Assembly: GCF_003633615.1 (NCBI RefSeq)
Contig: NZ_RBKU01000001.1
Span: 5,580,001 to 5,644,000 of the forward strand
Source of the DNA: Mucilaginibacter gracilis
Lineage (GTDB): Bacteria > Bacteroidota > Bacteroidia > Sphingobacteriales > Sphingobacteriaceae
Direction of reading: 5' to 3'
DNA length: 64,000 nucleotides
A model generated the notes under the pieces. It did not search any database. It saw nothing but the letters and a program-made list of their open reading frames with translations, and had not been told where the DNA came from. Each line of letters starts with the position of its first letter. Position 1 is the first letter of the stretch. Shown here one piece after another: positions 31,504 to 40,027 of the stretch. Both the position numbers and the translations under genes were made by a program.

Positions 31504-32691
31504 TTACTTTCCCGTTCCGGCGGGTGCTTTTACGGCGGTTTTGCCGCTAAAAATTTCGGTTAGTTTATTGGTAAGGTCGGTACCTTCCAGGTTTTTGGCA
31601 ATAATTTTTCCTTCCGGGTCTAACAAAAAGTTTTGCGGAATGGCGCGCACACCGTATAAGGCGGCGGCTTCGTTACCCCAATATTTAAGGTCGGTAACCT
31701 GTGTCCAGGCCAGGCCGTCTTTTTCAATGGCGGCAAGCCATTTTTCACGACCGGTTGGCTGATCTAACGACACGCCCAGGATGGTGAAATTTTTATCCTT
31801 AAACTGGTTGTAAGCCTTAACCACGTTAGGGTTTTCGGCACGGCAAGGGCCGCACCATGATGCCCAAAAATCAATCAGCAAATATTTGCCTTTGAACGAT
31901 TCTACCGAGATAGCTTTGCCATCCTTGTCGTTTTGTGCAAAAACAGGGGCCTTGGCACCAATGGCAACCAATTTTAATTTAGGTATTAAAGTGGCATAAT
32001 ATTTACCCTGGGTAGAGGTTTTCAGCTCGTCCGAAAGGATGTTATACACCGGCTCCAAATCGCTGGCTTCGGGGTAATAGCCGCCCACATCCTGCAAAGC
32101 GTTTAAACTCACCCACGATTTTGGATGCGCTTTGATAAACGCCGCCACAACCTTTTTCTTTTCGGCATCAATGGCGTTGTATTTCTTTTCGTATTCTTTT
32201 TGCAGTTCGGGGGTTTGCTTCTCTTTAGGTACAGCGTTTTCTTCGGCCTCAACTTTTTGGCTTTGGTCGGCAAATGGCTTGGTAGCAGCGGTTAACAATT
32301 CGTTGTCTTTATTATTCGCTCCGCCGGTAACCGTAGTTTTAGCAACCGAATCGGCAGCGCTTAACACTATGGTAGCAGGCTCGGCATAAAAGCGGGTAAC
32401 ATCAACCTTGCGGGTGTGCCTAATTACCTCAAAAGTTTCGCCTTTGTGGGCCAAAACAAGCGTTGCCTTTACGGGGCTGGCCACTGTGCCCTTAAACTCA
32501 AAAGCACCGTTAACAACCGTTGCCGAATCGGTAACGTTGGTAGTACCGTTGTTATATAACAAAAAGGCTTTTTCTTGCCCGGTAGCTTTATTTACCGAAC
32601 CTTTTACCGTAAAAGCGCCGCCCTGCTGGGCAAATATAGCCGCCGCGGGTAATAACAGTAATACTGTTGATGCAATTTTTTTCATGTTCAA
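31504..32691 (-). CDS. TlpA-family thiol-disulfide reductase with DUF4369-like N-terminus
   Basis: A 395-aa periplasmic protein with signal peptide (KKIASTVLLLLPAAAIFAQ). Residues 25-115 form the DUF4369-type beta domain (FTVKGSVNKATGQEKAFLLY). A charged helical linker follows (QTPELQKEYEKKYNAIDAE). The C-terminal thioredoxin domain has APVFAQNDKDGKAISVESFK and DFWASWCGPCRAENP (CxxC about 290), with cis-Pro in VRAIPQNFLLD. Such reductases are numerous in Bacteroidota and keep periplasmic thiols reduced. It has typical GC and ends at a terminator. Compare the AT-rich paralogue at 16130-17242. Confidence 0.92.
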   Translation of the reverse strand: MNMKKIASTVLLLLPAAAIFAQQGGAFTVKGSVNKATGQEKAFLLYNNGTTNVTDSATVVNGAFEFKGTVASPVKATLVLAHKGETFEVIRHTRKVDVTRFYAEPATIVLSAADSVAKTTVTGGANNKDNELLTAATKPFADQSQKVEAEENAVPKEKQTPELQKEYEKKYNAIDAEKKKVVAAFIKAHPKSWVSLNALQDVGGYYPEASDLEPVYNILSDELKTSTQGKYYATLIPKLKLVAIGAKAPVFAQNDKDGKAISVESFKGKYLLIDFWASWCGPCRAENPNVVKAYNQFKDKNFTILGVSLDQPTGREKWLAAIEKDGLAWTQVTDLKYWGNEAAALYGVRAIPQNFLLDPEGKIIAKNLEGTDLTNKLTEIFSGKTAVKAPAGTGK

Positions 32692-32960
32692 AATTTATAT
32701 GATCCGCAAATGTTGGAAACGATAAAGATAATTGTTTGCGTTTTGATTAACTAACAATACGCCCAATTTTTAAATTGTATAAATTTTAAGGGGTATTTTT
32801 TGCCATTTACCGCAAAAAAGGCCCTCATAATTATAATTTCATTTTTAAAAATATATTTTATTAGTTTTACACCATCTTTTAAGCCTAAAAGTTATAAACC
32901 AGTTTCGTTAAATTTTAAACAAGGCCCCGGCATTTACGCCCGGCCCCTAAGTTTTGTTAT

Positions 32961-33476
32961 ATGGCAAATATTAACCGTACCGAAATACCTTTAAACAAAA
33001 CTAAAATAGCCCTGTTGCTATTGGGTGCCATTGCTTTTACCGCCCTTGGCTTGTGGTTTTTGTTACTGCAAAAAAACGTGTTAATTTACCGGGTGAGTGG
33101 CGTTATAGTGGTGCTGGTTTTTGGCTTTGCGGCATCAATACTGGCCCGCCAACTACAGGATAATACTCCCGGACTAATTATTGACGAAACCGGCATTAGC
33201 GATAACTCGAGCGCGGTTGCCGCCGGTCAAATTTTATGGCGCGATATTAAGGATGTTTTTGTGGTTGAAGAGGGCGGCCACAAATTTATAATGCTTGAGG
33301 TGCGCAACCCCGAAAAATACATTGAGCGGCAAACCCATTACCTGCAAAAAAAGGCCATGCAGTACAACTTAAAAACCTATGGCTCGCCGCTAAGTATTAC
33401 TACCGATGGGTTAAAATACCCCTTCGAAAAACTTTACGCCCTCATTAAAGCAAATTTTGAGCAGCAAACAGTTTAA
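32961..33476 (+). CDS. STM3941-like membrane-anchored protein
   Basis: A 171-aa protein with two close membrane helices (IALLLLGAIAFTALGLWFLL and LIYRVSGVIVVLVFGFAASI, about residues 14-60) and a C-terminal cytoplasmic domain of mixed alpha/beta character. TPGLIIDETGISDNSS and ILWRDIKDVFVVEEGGHKFI are the stretches shared with STM3941-type proteins. This family has no known function. It is a single gene. The region upstream (32692-32960) is AT-rich and should hold divergent promoters for it and the TlpA gene. Confidence 0.7.
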   Translation: MANINRTEIPLNKTKIALLLLGAIAFTALGLWFLLLQKNVLIYRVSGVIVVLVFGFAASILARQLQDNTPGLIIDETGISDNSSAVAAGQILWRDIKDVFVVEEGGHKFIMLEVRNPEKYIERQTHYLQKKAMQYNLKTYGSPLSITTDGLKYPFEKLYALIKANFEQQTV

Positions 33477-33518
33477 CGTATTGCCGGGCATCAAAGCATC
33501 TATCGGGCCAACTATGGC

Positions 33519-33908
33519 TTACTCTTCTTGCTCATCTTTTGGTTCCCAAAGCTCAATGATGTTGCCTTCCGGATCAAGCACATGCACAAATTTGCCGTAG
33601 TCGTATTCGGCAATTTCGTCAACAATGGTAACGTTTTCGCTTTTGAGTTCCTCAAGCAGGCTAACCAAATTTTCTACCCGGTAATTAATCATAAACGGCT
33701 TGGCCGACGGATCGAAATATTTGGTATTCTGCGGAAACGCGCACCACGATGTTGATCCCTTTTTACCCGGATCATCGGCATCGCGCCACTCAAACGTTGT
33801 TCCGTATTGGGTGGCAGGCAGGCCCAGGTTTTTGGCATACCAGTCGTTCATCCCCTGCGGATCGTCGCATTTAAAAAATACGCCGCCAATGCCCGTTACT
33901 TTTTTCAT
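33519..33908 (-). CDS. VOC/glyoxalase-like protein
   Basis: A 129-aa vicinal-oxygen-chelate fold protein. The first beta-alpha unit is TGIGGVFFKCDDPQGMNDWY, with AKNLGLPATQYGTTFEWR. The second includes FMINYRVENLVSLLEELKSE and GKFVHVLDPEGNIIELWEP, where the final Glu is the usual metal ligand of glyoxalases. VOC proteins range from glyoxalases and dioxygenases to antibiotic-binding proteins; the substrate here is unknown. Single gene, normal composition. Confidence 0.88.
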   Translation of the reverse strand: MKKVTGIGGVFFKCDDPQGMNDWYAKNLGLPATQYGTTFEWRDADDPGKKGSTSWCAFPQNTKYFDPSAKPFMINYRVENLVSLLEELKSENVTIVDEIAEYDYGKFVHVLDPEGNIIELWEPKDEQEE

Positions 33909-34137
33909 ATTTAAACGTTTTGTATTTTAGTAAATTGATATCAAAACAAACCAAAAGTAGTGCAGGTTTTTGGCAGCAATAAAGCATAAGCTAACGCCAA
34001 ACCCTTAAAGCAATTTGCAGCTATTTTTGCATATTACCAAATCTTGTTTTTAAACTTATGTTGATGCTTTGTTGGCGGGTTTATCGTAAAGCGTGAACGT
34101 CTGGACACAAGCAGTTTGTAGCTATTTTGCGATGTTA

Positions 34138-34193
34138 CTGTAGTCGGGAGACTACAAGCATATGGATTCGTAGACAGAGTCTACGAATAGCAG
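34138..34193 (-). repeat. family B two-hairpin repeat (reverse orientation)
   Basis: TAGTCGGGAGACTA and ATTCGTAGACAGAGTCTACG (ending AAT) are the two hairpins, in the reverse order to 31244-31308. It marks the left border of an AT-rich region with small genes up to 35024. Confidence 0.75.
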
Positions 34194-34212
34194 GGAAGTT
34201 TTAAATACTCAT

Positions 34213-34329
34213 TTGATCGATTTTAAATATACCATAGATGAATTAAACAAGCTTTTGCACTTTCATAAAGTGGAAGATTGGTATTTAAATTCAAAACCGA
34301 AATTGAAAATTTTAAAAAGAACTGCATAA
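34213..34329 (+). pseudogene. possible gene remnant, 38 codons
   Basis: A frame ending at TAA 34327-34329 encodes a polar, gene-like stretch (DFKYTIDELNKLLHFHKVED then WYLNSKPKLKILKRTA). No ATG is in frame; it can only start at TTG 34213, and upstream it runs into the family B repeat. This looks like the 3' end of a gene whose front was lost at the repeat insertion. Family unknown. Confidence 0.25.
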
Positions 34330-34334
34330 AAAAT

Positions 34335-34470
34335 AAGGGGCTTATAGCCCCTTTATGGTGTCGTGACGGACGCAAGATTGCGGACTGCAAGTATATACAG
34401 TCCTAACCTCGGTAAACAGCCATCCCATGAGTGGTCTCTCATTAGGCGTAAGTGTTTGTCGGGGCTTTCT
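34335..34470 (+). ncRNA. candidate structured RNA of unknown class
   Basis: Four consecutive perfect stems are seen: AAGGGGC/GCCCCTT (34335-34353), CGCAA/TTGCG (34371-34382), GGACTG/CAGTCC (34382-34403) and ATGAG/CTCAT (34427-34442). GGGGCT at 34459-34464 can also pair with AGCCCC at 34346-34351, giving a closing stem in competition with the first hairpin. The stretch is more GC-rich than its surroundings and has no good coding frame. It ends about 40 bp before the first of three tiny genes, so it could be their leader or an independent RNA. Confidence 0.4.
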
Positions 34471-34510
34471 TGTATAACAAATATACGAAAAATAGCTAAC
34501 TTTATATATT

Positions 34511-34666
34511 ATGAAGAAGCAAAGACAACCTATGTTTATTGTAAGAGATGATGGTTTGGGCTGGAATTTGAATTTCGACAGACCTATTGCTTATTTTATA
34601 TTAGCCTGTTTTATAGCGTTGATAATAGGTTTCGGCATTTATTGTACATTTTATTTAAAGGGATAA
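34511..34666 (+). CDS. small membrane protein, 51 aa
   Basis: ATG 34511 opens 51 codons to TAA at 34664-34666. The protein starts MKKQRQPMFIVRDDGLGWNL, then has one membrane helix (IAYFILACFIALIIGFGIYC) and ends TFYLKG. I do not recognise the family. It is the first of three closely packed tiny genes (12 bp to the next), all AT-rich. The N-terminus is basic and cytoplasmic by the positive-inside rule. Confidence 0.5.
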   Translation: MKKQRQPMFIVRDDGLGWNLNFDRPIAYFILACFIALIIGFGIYCTFYLKG

Positions 34667-34678
34667 CTATCATTTATT

Positions 34679-34810
34679 ATGGCAGAGGATAAGAAAAACC
34701 CAAAAGAAGCATCTAACATTTTTCATAGCATTATGAAAGCGTCTGTTAGTAAACCTGCTACCCAAAAGAAAGGCAAAACTAAACCTAAACCAAAGAAAGA
34801 CAATGGGTGA
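34679..34810 (+). CDS. small basic protein, 43 aa
   Basis: ATG 34679 to TGA 34808-34810 encodes MAEDKKNPKEASNIFHSIMK followed by ASVSKPATQKKGKTK and a lysine/proline tail. The first half (EASNIFHSIMKAS) can form an amphipathic helix; the tail is disordered and basic. It overlaps the start of the next gene (ATG 34803) by 8 bp, a sign of operon translation. No family recognised. A nucleic-acid-binding or accessory role is possible but not shown. Confidence 0.5.
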   Translation: MAEDKKNPKEASNIFHSIMKASVSKPATQKKGKTKPKPKKDNG

Positions 34811-35024
34811 AATAATGAGCTTAGAGGGGCAAATTGCAGCCGAAAAAGAAAAAGAAAGAAAAGTACAGTTGGAGAAGATTGAGCGGGCTAAAGAGAGAGA
34901 GGCGGAGCACATTGAGAAGCAAAAAGAAAAACAATCTGATAGATGGTTTCAAACTCTATTATTGATAACAGGAGCTATACTTGGTGTATTGGCTACTAAA
35001 TTGGCCGATTATTTTTTTAAGTAA
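34803..35024 (+). CDS. small coiled-coil membrane protein, 73 aa
   Basis: A 73-aa protein with a long charged coiled coil (LEGQIAAEKEKERKVQLEKI then ERAKEREAEHIEKQKEKQ) and a C-terminal membrane helix (LLLITGAILGVLATKLADYF). It is tail-anchored with its coiled coil in the cytoplasm. ATG 34815 (MSLEGQ) is an alternative start. It is last of the three-gene set. The build resembles small phage or plasmid accessory proteins, but no family is certain. A family B repeat follows 16 bp after the stop. Confidence 0.55.
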   Translation: MGEIMSLEGQIAAEKEKERKVQLEKIERAKEREAEHIEKQKEKQSDRWFQTLLLITGAILGVLATKLADYFFK

Positions 35025-35040
35025 CATGGTCTAACACGTA

Positions 35041-35100
35041 TATAGTCTCCTCGGGAGACTACGAGCATATAGATTCGCAGACAAAGTCTACGAATAGCAG
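35041..35100 (-). repeat. family B two-hairpin repeat (reverse orientation)
   Basis: TAGTCTCCTCGGGAGACTAC and ATTCGCAGACAAAGTCTACG (ending AAT) are the two arms, each with one mismatch or bulge. The copy ends AATAGCAGG like 34138-34193. The two reverse-oriented copies bracket the small-gene cluster. Confidence 0.75.
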
Positions 35101-35109
35101 GTAACTATG

Positions 35110-35150
35110 CTGAATAACCACAAGCGAGGACACTTGCCGTAGCGATTGTG
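35110..35150. repeat. family A right-half fragment
   Basis: ACCACAAGCGAGGACACTTG followed by CCGTAGCGATTGTGG is the arm 3 and terminus part of family A. It lies 46 bp past the minus-strand stop of the TruC-like gene. Confidence 0.5.
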
Positions 35151-35195
35151 GCGATAGCGGCGTATACGAATAGCTGGCGACAGCCCGATAACTAA

Positions 35196-35894
35196 TTAAA
35201 AATTAACGTTTTCCCATCCCATAATATCCATCACCCTTAAAAACTCGGGCTGCAGGGGGGCTTTGATATGTATAGGTTGGCCGGTTATGGGGTGTGTAAA
35301 TTGTAGTTGCGATGCATGGAGCAGCATGGTTTCCATTTCCCAGCGTTCTTTAAAAAGTTTGTTTTGTTTGTTGCAGCCATGTGTGCGGTCGCCAATAATC
35401 GGGTGAAAAACGTGACTAAAATGTTTGCGCAACTGGTGCATGCGCCCGGTTTGCGGGTGCGCCTGCACCAACGAGTAGCGCGATGTTGGGTGGCTACCCA
35501 GCGGCACATCAAGCTCGGCATGGTTTAGGGTTTTGTAGCGCGTAAAGGCATCCTGCAATGTACCGTTTTCTTTGCGCAGTGGGTAATCAATTTCCTGCTC
35601 GTTGGGTGTGTGGCCGCGCACTATGGCCAGGTATTTTTTATCAACCCGGTTATCCATAAACTGGGTTTGCATTAGCCGTTCGGTATCTTTATCAAGGGCA
35701 AACAGCAGCACGCCTGCCGTTTTACGATCAAGCCGGTGGGCCGGGAAAACATGGCGGTTTAGCTGGTTGCGCAATATTTGCAGCGCAAACTCAGTAACAT
35801 CATGAGCTATGGGCGAGCGATGCACCAGCAAGCCATGCGGCTTGTTAATGGCCACCAGGTAATCGTCGTGATAAATAATATCGAGTATGGGCAT
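35196..35894 (-). CDS. RluA-family pseudouridine synthase, TruC-like
   Basis: A 232-aa pseudouridine synthase of the RluA superfamily without an S4 domain, closest to TruC, which modifies U65 of tRNA. HDDYLVAINKPHGLLVHRSP opens the catalytic domain. AHRLDRKTAGVLLFALDK carries the catalytic Asp in HRLD. HPQTGRMHQLRKHFSHV and IIGDRTHG are the RNA-binding motifs. The frame is open to 35915, but ATG 35894 (MPILDIIYHDDY) gives the usual TruC N-terminus. Single gene. Confidence 0.9.
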   Translation of the reverse strand: MPILDIIYHDDYLVAINKPHGLLVHRSPIAHDVTEFALQILRNQLNRHVFPAHRLDRKTAGVLLFALDKDTERLMQTQFMDNRVDKKYLAIVRGHTPNEQEIDYPLRKENGTLQDAFTRYKTLNHAELDVPLGSHPTSRYSLVQAHPQTGRMHQLRKHFSHVFHPIIGDRTHGCNKQNKLFKERWEMETMLLHASQLQFTHPITGQPIHIKAPLQPEFLRVMDIMGWENVNF

Positions 35895-35976
35895 GGGCCG
35901 CAAAGGTAGCCCCAATTTTGGATATTTGGTTTGAGGTGCGGCAAAAATGCTATTTACCTAAACCTACTCTACAAGT

Positions 35977-36032
35977 ATATCCGCCCGTTGAGGCGTCCAC
36001 GCCTCAACACAAACAGTTTGCAGCGTCAACGC
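35977..36032 (+). repeat. family F two-hairpin repeat, compensated stem
   Basis: Hairpin 1 GTTGAGGCG-4 nt-CGCCTCAAC differs from GTTTAGGCG/CGCCTAAAC at 59.5 kb on both strands, preserving pairing. Hairpin 2 GCAGCGTCAACGCTGC is perfect. The linker is ACACAAACAGTTT. Confidence 0.75.
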
Positions 36033-36097
36033 TGCACCACCGCCCCCACAAGCGAGAACGTATGGGCGGCGATTGAATTAGCCATTATGCGATCTTC

Positions 36098-36187
36098 ATG
36101 TAGTCGGAGACTACATGCACAGAGTCTACTAATAGCGGTGTAGTGTCGTTTCATTCAATCCTTCAATAACTCAATCCTTCAATCATT
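36098..36187. repeat. truncated family B copy followed by a family E array
   Basis: TGTAGTCGGAGACTACATGC is one family B hairpin, with AGAGTCTACTAATAGCGG as the rest of a broken second. From 36144 the units CATTCAATCC, TTCAATAACT and CAATCCTTCAATCATT follow, a family E arm in reverse. It ends 21 bp before the stop of the minus-strand kinase at 36208. Confidence 0.65.
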
Positions 36188-36207
36188 ATCTCCACCTTTC
36201 CCAAATG

Positions 36208-39200
36208 CTACTCCAGCGGTAAGCTAAAATAAAATGTTGAGCCTACGCCGGGTTCGCTCTCTACCCAAATGTGGCCATCGTGGCGTTTAATAATTTCGGC
36301 ACTCAGGTAAAGGCCAATGCCAAAGCCCGATATATGCAGGGTATTGTTGTTTTCAACCCGGTAGTAGCGTTCAAAAAGTTTGTCAATATCATGCGCATTA
36401 ATGCCTATGCCCTGGTCGGCAACGCTAATCTGGGCGGTTTGGTTAACATAGGCACATTTTATTTTTACCTCGTTGCCTTTTGGCGAATATTTAACGGCAT
36501 TGCTTAACAGGTTTGATATTACCGAACCAATTTTATCGCTATCGGCATAAACCTCAATAATATCGCTGGGCAAAAGGGTTAAGGCGTGGCTGCTTACGGT
36601 TAGTTTGGTTTCGTCAATAATATCGGTAATCAAATTGTTCAAATTAAAGGTTTGCTTTTCAACCAGTATTTTGCCCGATTCGAGCCTCGAAATATTGAGG
36701 AAGCCATTAATCATGTTGGCCATCTTTTTTACCTGTGTATTGGTTTTTTGGAGCGCGCCGGCGGTAAAAGTATCGTTATTGTTTTTGGCTTTGAGGCTCA
36801 ACATTTGTACAATGGCGGTAATGGTGGTTAGCGGGGTTTTAAGTTCGTGACTTACCATACCTATAAAATCGTTTTTGCGCAACTCATCGGCCTTTTGCTC
36901 GGTAATATCAATAACCAGGCCCGAAAGATGCCGCAACCGGCCCTCGGCATCGGGGTAAAGCTTGCCAATGGCCCGCAGCCAGCGCCTTTTACCATCCCGA
37001 TAGCCAATTACCGGGTGTTCCATACTATAGTTTTGGCCCCGGGTAGTGGCTAGTTCAATAGCATCGTTAATTTTAATGTCGTAACCATCGGTTATTTGGG
37101 CGGTAATAGCATCGTAGGTAACTTCCTCATCGGCGTAAAAGCCAAACATCTCTTTTAACCTTGCCGATGGTATAAACTCGAGCGTATTGATATTTAAAAA
37201 CCATGTGCCCACGTTAGCCGCCTCTATCGAAAAACGCAACATCTCTTCGGCCCGTTGCAGCTCTTGCTTTGCCTTTACCTGCTCGGTTATCACATTGGCA
37301 ACCATCATGATGCTGGTAGTTTGGCCATCATCGTCTTTTAAGGGATAGTAAACAAAGTTTGAGTAAATTTCTTCTATCTGGCCCCCGCGCTCAATTTGGG
37401 CCTTAACTTCGTTACCATAAAAGGGTTCGCCGGTTACTAAAATACCCCTAAGCAGGGTTAAAAAGCCCTGGCCCTGTAACTCGGGCATGGCTATGCGCAG
37501 GGGTTTGCCAATAATGGCCTCGGTTTTACCCCAAACCTGTAACACCTTTTTATTTGCCGATTCGATAATCAAATCAGGCCCCGTCATTACGGCAATGGCA
37601 ACCGGGGCCTCGCTTAGCAAGTAGCGCAGGCGCTCTTCGCTCACGGCAAGTTCGGCAAGCACGGCGCTCAGGCTCCTGCGCGATTCGTCTAAATCTTCAT
37701 TAATAGCCACCAGTTCTTCGTTAGCGGCAGCAAGTTCTTCGTTGGTAGCGGCATGTTCTTCGTTTATGGCGGCCAACTCTTCGTTAGTGGCCGTAAGCTC
37801 TTCGTTTAGGGCCTGCTGCTCGGCTTCGCTGTCTTCAAGCTGTTTGCGGGCCTCTACGCGCCCGGTAATATCGGTTACGGTGGCTAAAAGGCTGTTTACG
37901 GTACCATCGGGCTCAAACAAAGGGTCGTAACTAAAATCAACATAATATTTTTTTAGCTGGCCCTGTTTGGTTGATATAATGGCTTCTATTTCGTTAACCA
38001 CCACACGCTTGCCGGTTTCTATAACGCTTACCAGCATGGGTAAAAAAGGCTGGCCAACAAGTTCCGGAAAAATATCAATCATGCGGTTGCCTATCACATC
38101 GTCCATGTGGCGGTTCCAAATGTCAAGCATTTGCTGGTTGGCAATTTCAACAATAAGCTCGCGGGTACGTAAAACGGTAATGCCAATGGGGGTTGTCATT
38201 ACCATACTTTTAAACTTATGCTCGCTGGCTTGCAAATCCTTGCGCCAATTTACCTGCTCCGTAACCTCCGTGGCCGATTGCAGCAGGCCCACAATTTTAC
38301 CGTTTTCGAACAAGGCCTTGTACGATAGGTTGTAGTACCCCAGGTGCGGTTTATTGCCGCGGGTTATTACAATAGGCACTTCAACACCCGTCCACGGCTG
38401 GCCGGTGCGGTAGGTATGGTAAAGGTGTTTTATAACGTCCTGGCCCTGTAGCTCGGGCATGGCCTCGTACCAGGGTTTGCCCATAACTGCTGCATCGCGG
38501 TCAATCAGGTCAAGCATAGGTTGGTTAATGGTTTCAAACACCAGATCGTCGCCCCGGTTAACCAGCATAGCCACCGGCGATTGCTCTATCATGGTTCTAA
38601 ACCTGGCCTCGCTTTCGCTTAAATCTTTAATTCGCAAGGCAATCCGGTCCTCAAGGGTGTTATTTAAATCAAGCAAACTATATTTCGATTCTGTTAACTC
38701 CTCAATAGTTGTATTCAACTCCTCGTTTGTTGAGCTCAATTCTTCGTTTGATGCCGCAAGCTCCTCGTTGGTGGCCTCCAGTTCCTGGGCCAGGCTTTGG
38801 GCGCGCAGCTGCACATCGTCAAGCTCGCTATGTTTAACAATGCGGCTGGTAACATCGTTAATGGTAAGCATAAGGTTGGTTGCCCGGCCATCGGCATCAA
38901 CTATGGGCGTAATTACAAGCTGGCACCAGCCCAAATTGTCGTTCTCGGCGGCCCAGGCATCGTGGTTGGTAAAGGGTGGCATATACACTTTTTGCGCCGT
39001 TTGCATGGCCTTGGCAAGCCCGTTACGCAAGGCCTGGGTGTTAACACCGCCGCTTCGCTTGGTATCAAAAACATCCCAAAGCGGCAAACCGGCCACATCG
39101 CTTTTTTGCAAATTGGCGGTAGCACGGTAACTTTTATTGCAAGCCACAATACTAAAAAGGGGCTTGTTGATGCCTGTAATAAGGCAGGGCACGTCTGTTT

Positions 39201-39240
39201 CAAAAAGGGCCGTAAAAAGCGGCTCTGTTAAAAAGTTCAT
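36208..39240 (-). CDS. multi-PAS sensor histidine kinase
   Basis: A 1010-aa cytoplasmic sensor kinase. Several PAS domains (about residues 10-130, 210-335, 340-455, 540-665 and 670-790) alternate with coiled-coil linkers built from NEEL/NEEH repeats (about 160-195 and 470-525). HisKA holds GMVSHELKTPLTTITAIVQ (His near 796), and HATPase_c follows with SNLLSNAVKYSPKGN, VADQGIGINAHDID and GFGIGLYLSAEIIKRHDG. No membrane helices or receiver domain are seen. Ligands of the PAS domains are unknown. The same NEEL linker style occurs in the CheB-CheR kinase at 9668-13330. Confidence 0.92.
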   Translation of the reverse strand: MNFLTEPLFTALFETDVPCLITGINKPLFSIVACNKSYRATANLQKSDVAGLPLWDVFDTKRSGGVNTQALRNGLAKAMQTAQKVYMPPFTNHDAWAAENDNLGWCQLVITPIVDADGRATNLMLTINDVTSRIVKHSELDDVQLRAQSLAQELEATNEELAASNEELSSTNEELNTTIEELTESKYSLLDLNNTLEDRIALRIKDLSESEARFRTMIEQSPVAMLVNRGDDLVFETINQPMLDLIDRDAAVMGKPWYEAMPELQGQDVIKHLYHTYRTGQPWTGVEVPIVITRGNKPHLGYYNLSYKALFENGKIVGLLQSATEVTEQVNWRKDLQASEHKFKSMVMTTPIGITVLRTRELIVEIANQQMLDIWNRHMDDVIGNRMIDIFPELVGQPFLPMLVSVIETGKRVVVNEIEAIISTKQGQLKKYYVDFSYDPLFEPDGTVNSLLATVTDITGRVEARKQLEDSEAEQQALNEELTATNEELAAINEEHAATNEELAAANEELVAINEDLDESRRSLSAVLAELAVSEERLRYLLSEAPVAIAVMTGPDLIIESANKKVLQVWGKTEAIIGKPLRIAMPELQGQGFLTLLRGILVTGEPFYGNEVKAQIERGGQIEEIYSNFVYYPLKDDDGQTTSIMMVANVITEQVKAKQELQRAEEMLRFSIEAANVGTWFLNINTLEFIPSARLKEMFGFYADEEVTYDAITAQITDGYDIKINDAIELATTRGQNYSMEHPVIGYRDGKRRWLRAIGKLYPDAEGRLRHLSGLVIDITEQKADELRKNDFIGMVSHELKTPLTTITAIVQMLSLKAKNNNDTFTAGALQKTNTQVKKMANMINGFLNISRLESGKILVEKQTFNLNNLITDIIDETKLTVSSHALTLLPSDIIEVYADSDKIGSVISNLLSNAVKYSPKGNEVKIKCAYVNQTAQISVADQGIGINAHDIDKLFERYYRVENNNTLHISGFGIGLYLSAEIIKRHDGHIWVESEPGVGSTFYFSLPLE

Positions 39241-39388
39241 CAGATATGGTTAGAGCGTCAAATTTTTTAAAACAAAAACAAATAATATCATAGCTTAAAA
39301 AAATTACAGTTAATTTGTTTGCGCGCCCGTAAAATAAAGTTTGTACCAGGCCTTAAAACAGGGCTAATTAAAAACCAGCATCTTCGGT

Positions 39389-40015
39389 TTGTTATCGCTA
39401 CCTTCACCAATATCCCGCGCCCTATTGGAAAGCCCTTTTGATACCCTCATTAATTCGTTTATTAGTAATGATGTTGGCATAGCCGATAACTTTTTAGGCG
39501 AAGCCCTGGCCCTGCACCTTAAACAAAATTTAATGGAGCTGTATAGCCATAAGCAAATGCTGCCCGCCGGCACCGGCAACCATGCCCTGGTGGTACACAA
39601 CGAGCTTTACCGCAGCGATAAAATTTACTGGCTCGACCGCGCCCACCAAAACACGCACGAAAACACTTTTTTTGATTTGATGGACCGCTTTGTGGCCCAC
39701 CTTAACCGCACCTGCTATACCGGCATTACCGGCTACGAGTTTCATTACGCGCTGTACGAAAAGGGTAGTTTTTACAAAAAGCATATCGATCAGTTTCAAA
39801 ACAACGGCAGCCGCCAATATTCCATGATAATGTACCTAAACCCCAACTGGCAACTTGCCGACGGCGGCCAACTGTGCATTTATCACAATGGCATAGCCCA
39901 AAACATAGCCCCCCAAAACGGCAAAAGCGTGTTTTTTAAAAGCAGCCAACTGGAGCACGAGGTACTACTATCAAACAAAGCCCGCATGAGTATTACCGGC
40001 TGGTTAAAAATTTAG
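39389..40015 (+). CDS. 2OG-Fe(II) oxygenase (prolyl-hydroxylase-like)
   Basis: A protein of up to 208 residues with the double-stranded beta-helix of 2-oxoglutarate/Fe(II) oxygenases. The iron triad is read as HxD in KKHIDQFQNN (about residues 131-140) and His in QLEHEVLLS (about 189-197), with the 2OG-binding Arg in KARMSITGW. RQYSMIMYLNPNWQLADGGQ is the typical P4H-like core. No ATG occurs near the front; TTG 39389 or TTG 39425 must be used, and the second gives a more compact N-terminus. Substrate unknown. Single gene, divergent from the kinase. Confidence 0.88.
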   Translation: MLSLPSPISRALLESPFDTLINSFISNDVGIADNFLGEALALHLKQNLMELYSHKQMLPAGTGNHALVVHNELYRSDKIYWLDRAHQNTHENTFFDLMDRFVAHLNRTCYTGITGYEFHYALYEKGSFYKKHIDQFQNNGSRQYSMIMYLNPNWQLADGGQLCIYHNGIAQNIAPQNGKSVFFKSSQLEHEVLLSNKARMSITGWLKI

Positions 40016-40027
40016 CTTTACTTAGTG

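Noticed and set aside
34360..34450. Group I intron or tmRNA
   Set aside because: The GGACTG...CAGTCC stem vaguely recalls a group I intron P9 region, but the conserved core elements are not recognisable, and there is no tRNA-like end for a tmRNA.
38459..39130. Long plus-strand open frame (223 aa) opposite the multi-PAS kinase
   Set aside because: It is composed mainly of Ser, Ala and Leu runs that mirror the NEEL repeats of the real gene on the other strand.
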